A DNA stretch of 64,000 nt from Aquatica leii (Eukaryota; Arthropoda; Insecta; Coleoptera; Lampyridae), in assembly GCA_035610365.1 (NCBI GenBank), contig CM069433.1, positions 167,912,882 through 167,976,881 on the forward strand. The letters are read 5' to 3'. Below the pieces are notes generated by a model. It was given only the letters and a program-made list of their open reading frames with translations, did no database searches and was not told the origin of the DNA. This document shows, in pieces, positions 60,213 through 64,000 of this stretch. How positions within the stretch are numbered: the first letter of the stretch is position 1; every line of letters begins with the position of its first letter. The translations under genes were made by a program, and so were the position numbers.

Positions 60213-61998
60213 CCTTTAACGGCTACGAAGGGGTCTCTCGGGCTCCGCGAAACTATCTCTTGACCATATTTTACATGCCCTTGAAAATCGAGTGGTGGGG
60301 ACTTATGTACCTTTAAGTCTATACACCCTCGACAGTTCAGTAGCATAAGAACGTTCGTACGTGTTGTTAGTGTCGAATTATTACGTCATAAACAGTTATC
60401 GTAGTCTAGTAGACCTCAACGTAGTAATTACGTAAGTATATTTCTTTTTTGAGGTAATTATTAATGAGATCATCGATTTAGACAATTTTATCGATAGTGA
60501 TCACGATACACAAAACGACAAAAGTGCTTCAGAAAATAAAGAAGAAATCATATATAGATTGTCTATTTGCCACTGATGGAACAGGCAGGAATGTGTTTCG
60601 TTGTACAATGTCGAAACGACGTTTCGAATTTTTACTTGCCTGTCTTAGATTCGATAATGCTGAAACTAGAGATGAGAGGAAAGCCTTAAATCGGGCAGCA
60701 CCTATCTCTAATGTGTTCCAGAGTCTTATCCAAAATGTTCAAAGATGTTTTACTTTAGGAGTCAACGTAACGGTTGATGAAATGCTTATATTATTTCGAG
60801 GAAGGTGCAAGTTTAAAATGTATCTGCCAAACAAGCCGGTGTAATATGGCATCAAGGTGCAATGCCTAACAGATGCTAGAAACAATTATCTTTACAACAC
60901 ATATATTTATACGGGCAAGAATTCCAATGGCCAAACACTTTCTCCAGAAGAAAAACGGCTAAGTGTTTCTAGACAGTTAGTAATTCGTCTTTCTAAAGGA
61001 CTAGAAAAGTCGCATCGTAATGTAACAAGGGACAATTGGTTCAGCTCTATACAGCTAGCCTAAGAGTTACAAAAGAGAGGGCTAACCTATGTAAGAACGC
61101 TAAAAAAATACGGCTGAGGTTCCACCACAGTTCCTTCCACACAAATCTAGAAAAGTGTGTACATCTTTATATGGATTTCACCAAGACATTACACTTTTAT
61201 CACATGTCCCAAAGAAATCTAAAGCAGTCCTGCTTGTTTCCTCAATGCACCACAGCAGCTCAAAAAACTTTGATAACGGAAAACCCGAAATCATAGAATA
61301 TTATAACATGACAAAGGGTGGTGTTGACACCCTGGATAAAAAGTGTGCTGGCTATAGTGCTAATAGAAGGACTAATCGATGGTCTATGGCTGTATTTTTT
61401 CAAATGCTAGATGTATCCACGGTAAATGCATATATTATCCACCAAAGTTATAAAAATGCCCGCAAAATGGAACGTCTTGATTTTCTAAAGCAGTTAGTCA
61501 AATCTTTATCATCTCCGCTGATGGAAAGGAGATTACAAAGTAAAAGAATGTCGAGAGAACTGCAACTCACTTTGAAGTGAATGTTGAATAAATCCAGCTC
61601 ACCAAACGAGAATGCTTAATGGAAAAACGACGTGCTTGTTATATTTGTCCTCCAAAATTAAAAAGACAAACACAGTACCTCTGTATTACGTGTAGAGGAC
61701 CAATATGCCTGCAGTGTTTGAGAAAAATTTGTTTAGAATGCATTAGAAACAAAAACTTCTGATACATTATACTTTGAAAGGTGTTTTTAAATATTTTTTT
61801 GAATAAAATTTGATTTTTGAATTCCAATGTATTTTTGTCAATTTCCGTAATTTGCTTTAGTCATATTTTATCACATAATTAAACGAAACAACTGAATAAA
61901 TAAAAATTTTGTGGTCAAATTACTTCAGAAAAAGATATAGGTCTGTGGGACCTCACTGTAGCGGTTGAGCGAAATTTATTGACCGTAGCCGTTAAGCG
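60213..61998 (+). mobile_element. piggyBac element with TTAA duplication
   Basis: It is bounded by TTAA at 60209-60212 and 61999-62002. Inside these, the ends are inverted: 'cctttaacggctacg' on the left and 'cgcttaacggctacg' on the right read inward. TTAA target duplication is diagnostic for piggyBac. The 1786-bp element holds one transposase gene on the plus strand, with an internal deletion. Confidence 0.9.
60480..61761 (+). pseudogene. piggyBac transposase, disrupted
   Basis: An acidic N-terminal stretch 'DNFIDSDHDTQNDKSASENK' near 60480-60540 jumps to 'MSKRRFEFLLACLRFDNAET' at 60608, so about 100 residues between them are missing. The three catalytic aspartates are all visible: 'VNVTVDEMLILFRGRC' near 60765-60815, 'NVTRDNWFSS' near 61020-61045, and 'NMTKGGVDTLDKKCAGYSAN' near 61306-61365. 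The last part is 'RRTNRWSMAVFFQMLDVSTV'. In a further frame the C-terminal cysteine-rich domain is intact: 'RRACYICPPKLK', 'YLCITCRGPICLQCLRKICL', 'ECIRNKNF' and a stop near 61761. Stops at 60842 and 61061 and frame changes inactivate it. The enzyme family excises and inserts at TTAA without leaving a footprint. Confidence 0.9.
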
Positions 61999-62002
61999 TT
62001 AA

Positions 62003-62300
62003 TTAGCCGCTGTGGTATAGTGGGTGTTGCGTTTAAAGCTCGTTTACTACTCTGACGCAACCGGAGTTCAAATCCCGATAACGTCTAGGATTTAAAACAT
62101 CTTGGTAGTCTCTCTTTTTGCAAGTCTGTTAAAATTGCAAGGTGTACTTGCTAAAACATCTCTCTCACATTTCCCCGTTCGGAGTCGGCATTAAACGGTA
62201 GGTCCCGTGCATTTGCATAAATACAAATGCATGCGAGGGAGATAATTGAAAAACTGCCATAGCAGTGTATAAATATATATATATATCTAAATAAATCCAT
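62003..62300 (+). mobile_element. tRNA-derived SINE
   Basis: A polymerase III promoter is visible: box A 'tggtatagtgg' at 62013-62023 (matches TRGYNNARNGG) and box B 'gttcaaatc' at 62066-62074 (matches GWTCRANNC), ~43 nt apart. The body carries 'ttcggagtcggc' and 'acggtaggtcccgtg' near 62178-62212, a block I recall from a SINE group common in insects. A 'gcatttg...caaatgc' hairpin follows, and the 3' part becomes A/T-rich with a TA microsatellite. The end is approximate. It begins directly at the TTAA of the piggyBac element. Confidence 0.82.
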
Positions 62301-64000
62301 AAAAAGAAAAGAATAAAATAAGGACTTACGAACGAAGTACTTTATTTTGACCATTTTCAAAATTTTGGAGAGAGACATCTCTACATATTTACAGGAATTA
62401 TTAATTACTAAAAAAATAACATTGCGAAGCTTGGAGGATTGATTTAAAAATGAGCTCTAGATCTCTTGCACTTTGCGAATCGAATGATGGACAAATAGAA
62501 CGAATATACCTACGGACAACTACCAGTACATGTCAGTTTTCTCTAAAACTACGTAATATAAGCAAAATAACACAAAATACGCTTATTTCATCTTGCGAGA
62601 AAGAGATTTGTGATCAAAATGTATCTCACCTATTCCAACTGAGCCTTAATATTCATAAGAATTTCGTCAGTTTTGTAAATGTGTTTGAGAAACTAGCTTA
62701 TGCTAAACACGAAGATGACTAGGAATCCGATGAAAGAGAATGAAGAGAAACCAGAAAATTGCTCAATGCGAAAAAAAAGTTGGACGAAACCTCTACACCT
62801 AAAGAATTGTCTTTCGCCGGCAAGGCCGTGGGCCAAATTTTTTTATTTTTACTGAAGTAAAGTCTGAAAGTTATACTGAAACGGTATGTTAGGACAGACA
62901 GATGTGCCGTTAAGCTTGATACACTTTCGAAATTTCAATGTACTGCCACGGAGGTTCATTAGCAATCTAAAAACGCTGTTAAGACACCATGCTGTAGTCA
63001 CAAACTGAATTATACGTAGCTCCAAAGTGCTTAACTATCCGGGACATTGTTGCAGTTATGAAAAAAGTACAGTAGAGCGGCATGAAGGCGTACTCCAATT
63101 TTTTGTTAACTTTGGAATTATGGAGTCTCTAGAAAAGCGGCGTAACTCAATTACAGCTGGAAAAACTGCTTCACTGGTAACAACTTTGTGTGTCTGAGAG
63201 ATGCACTATCTCAAACGCAGTTCCTGAGTAAATTACTACAGAAGACGGCGCTTGTTGTTAATGACAGTGCTATACAACTATGCTTAATAGCGTGCAGTTT
63301 AACGAGATCTTGTATCTGCACCTACTTTGGTAATATGGTTTAGAAAGAAAGTTTTTTTGTAATCGGCCTATTTATACTGCTTCACATTTTGCTCAAAACA
63401 TCAAAGTAATGCGATTTAATAACTAATTTAGTTATCTAAGTAAAATGAAAGTACAACATACAAGTTAGTCATAACACTCATTAATAAATTCCATAGTATG
63501 CATTCCAAAAACTTGAATCTTCAATTATTTACCGTTTATCCAGCAACAGTCTGTACGGTGTGTGTGTAACATGCTTTAATTTAATTGTTTTGTTCATAAG
63601 AGCATAGTGTTATCTTTCTAAAAATTGTACGAACTCTGCCTGGAAATGCATAGAAATTGTATAACTCATCTAAATTGTTCTTGTTGCGTGTGTGGTGAAC
63701 CGACTTTCAAGTCTCAAAGAAAGGGCATCACTTTTTCAGTGCGAAAATTGGTGATCAGAACAATTCTTGGGCACCTGCCAACTGCTGTGCTTCTTGTGTA
63801 ACTTTGCTTACTAGCTGGTTAAATAGAAAATCGCGTAACATGCCATTTGCAGTTCACATGGTATAGAGAGCGCCAAAGGATCACTCCACACATTGTTATT
63901 TTTGAATTGTAAAAATTAATAGATTCAAAAATAAAACTAAGAATTTAGTTAAATATCTAAACATACCTTCGGCCATCAGACCTGTTCATCACAGTTTAAA
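62301..64000. other. Non-coding or unidentified region to window end
   Basis: Apart from the 90-codon frame at 62450-62722 nothing was recognised. The segment 62720-63300 is less AT-rich than average and contains short protein-like pieces with many stops, so it may be an old gene or element relic. Confidence 0.35.
62450..62722 (+). CDS. Unidentified 90-codon open frame
   Basis: The frame starts 'MSSRSLALCESNDGQIERIY' and ends '...KLAYAKHEDD'. After the stop the same frame continues with a few acidic residues ('ESDERE'), so it may be the remains of a longer coding region. No domain, signal peptide or membrane segment is evident. Codon use is balanced enough to be coding, but length alone does not prove it. 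It may be a chance frame. Confidence 0.25.
   Translation: MSSRSLALCESNDGQIERIYLRTTTSTCQFSLKLRNISKITQNTLISSCEKEICDQNVSHLFQLSLNIHKNFVSFVNVFEKLAYAKHEDD

Noticed and set aside
62003..62085. A functional tRNA gene
   Set aside because: Box A and box B are present but the acceptor and anticodon stems do not pair, and the sequence runs on into a SINE body.
1..64000. CRISPR arrays, bacterial operons or prophage
   Set aside because: No regularly spaced direct repeats with unique spacers, no ribosome binding sites and no dense coding were seen; everything recognised is eukaryotic mobile DNA.

Overview
The window looks like insect (arthropod) genomic DNA. It is strongly AT-rich, has no operons or dense coding, and is filled with broken copies of animal transposable elements: Tc1, pogo/Tigger, piggyBac, hAT, BEL/Pao, several LINEs, Penelope-like elements and a tRNA-derived SINE. 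I could not recognise any intact host gene. The longest open frame (243 codons, minus strand, 35578-36309) is the antisense shadow of a purine-rich LINE. The insect order cannot be fixed from what I can see.

Layout, left to right. 0-6 kb: one copy of a dispersed repeat (443-785), a Tc1-family end fragment (2130-2280), a Tc1 transposase relic, a LINE RNase H relic and a Penelope-like GIY-YIG relic. 6.8-12 kb: a mosaic repeat with matching inverted ends, a relic of a protein family with a 'GQNKN' motif (which I think is DUF7869), and an R1/Jockey-like reverse transcriptase relic. 16-23 kb: the 3' end of a pogo-like transposase gene, a long unidentified cysteine-bearing coding relic, a 678-bp fold-back element carrying hammerhead-ribozyme-like cores, an almost complete Tigger element with inverted ends and TA duplication, and the second copy of the 443-785 repeat. 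24-29 kb: a second unidentified coding relic, then another GQNKN-family gene split by a deleted BEL/Pao retrotransposon.

30-39 kb: a probable 2.26-kb solo LTR with a 4-bp target duplication and internal A-A-B-B duplications, two LINE fragments in tandem, and a Penelope-like element with reverse transcriptase and GIY-YIG domains. 40-54 kb: a hAT-type element enclosing a 24-bp x 13 minisatellite, a diverged antisense 28S rRNA pseudogene, a small MITE, a nearly full-length Tc1 transposase relic and several fold-back hairpins. 57-62.3 kb: a pogo-like relic, an internally shortened piggyBac element bounded by TTAA, and a SINE that starts exactly at that TTAA.

The genes do not form a pathway. The window is best read as layers of mobile-element insertion and decay. 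The most interesting structures are the LTR with paired internal duplications, the hammerhead-like fold-back element, the rRNA pseudogene, the GQNKN family (two copies, one split by a retroelement) and two coding relics I cannot name.
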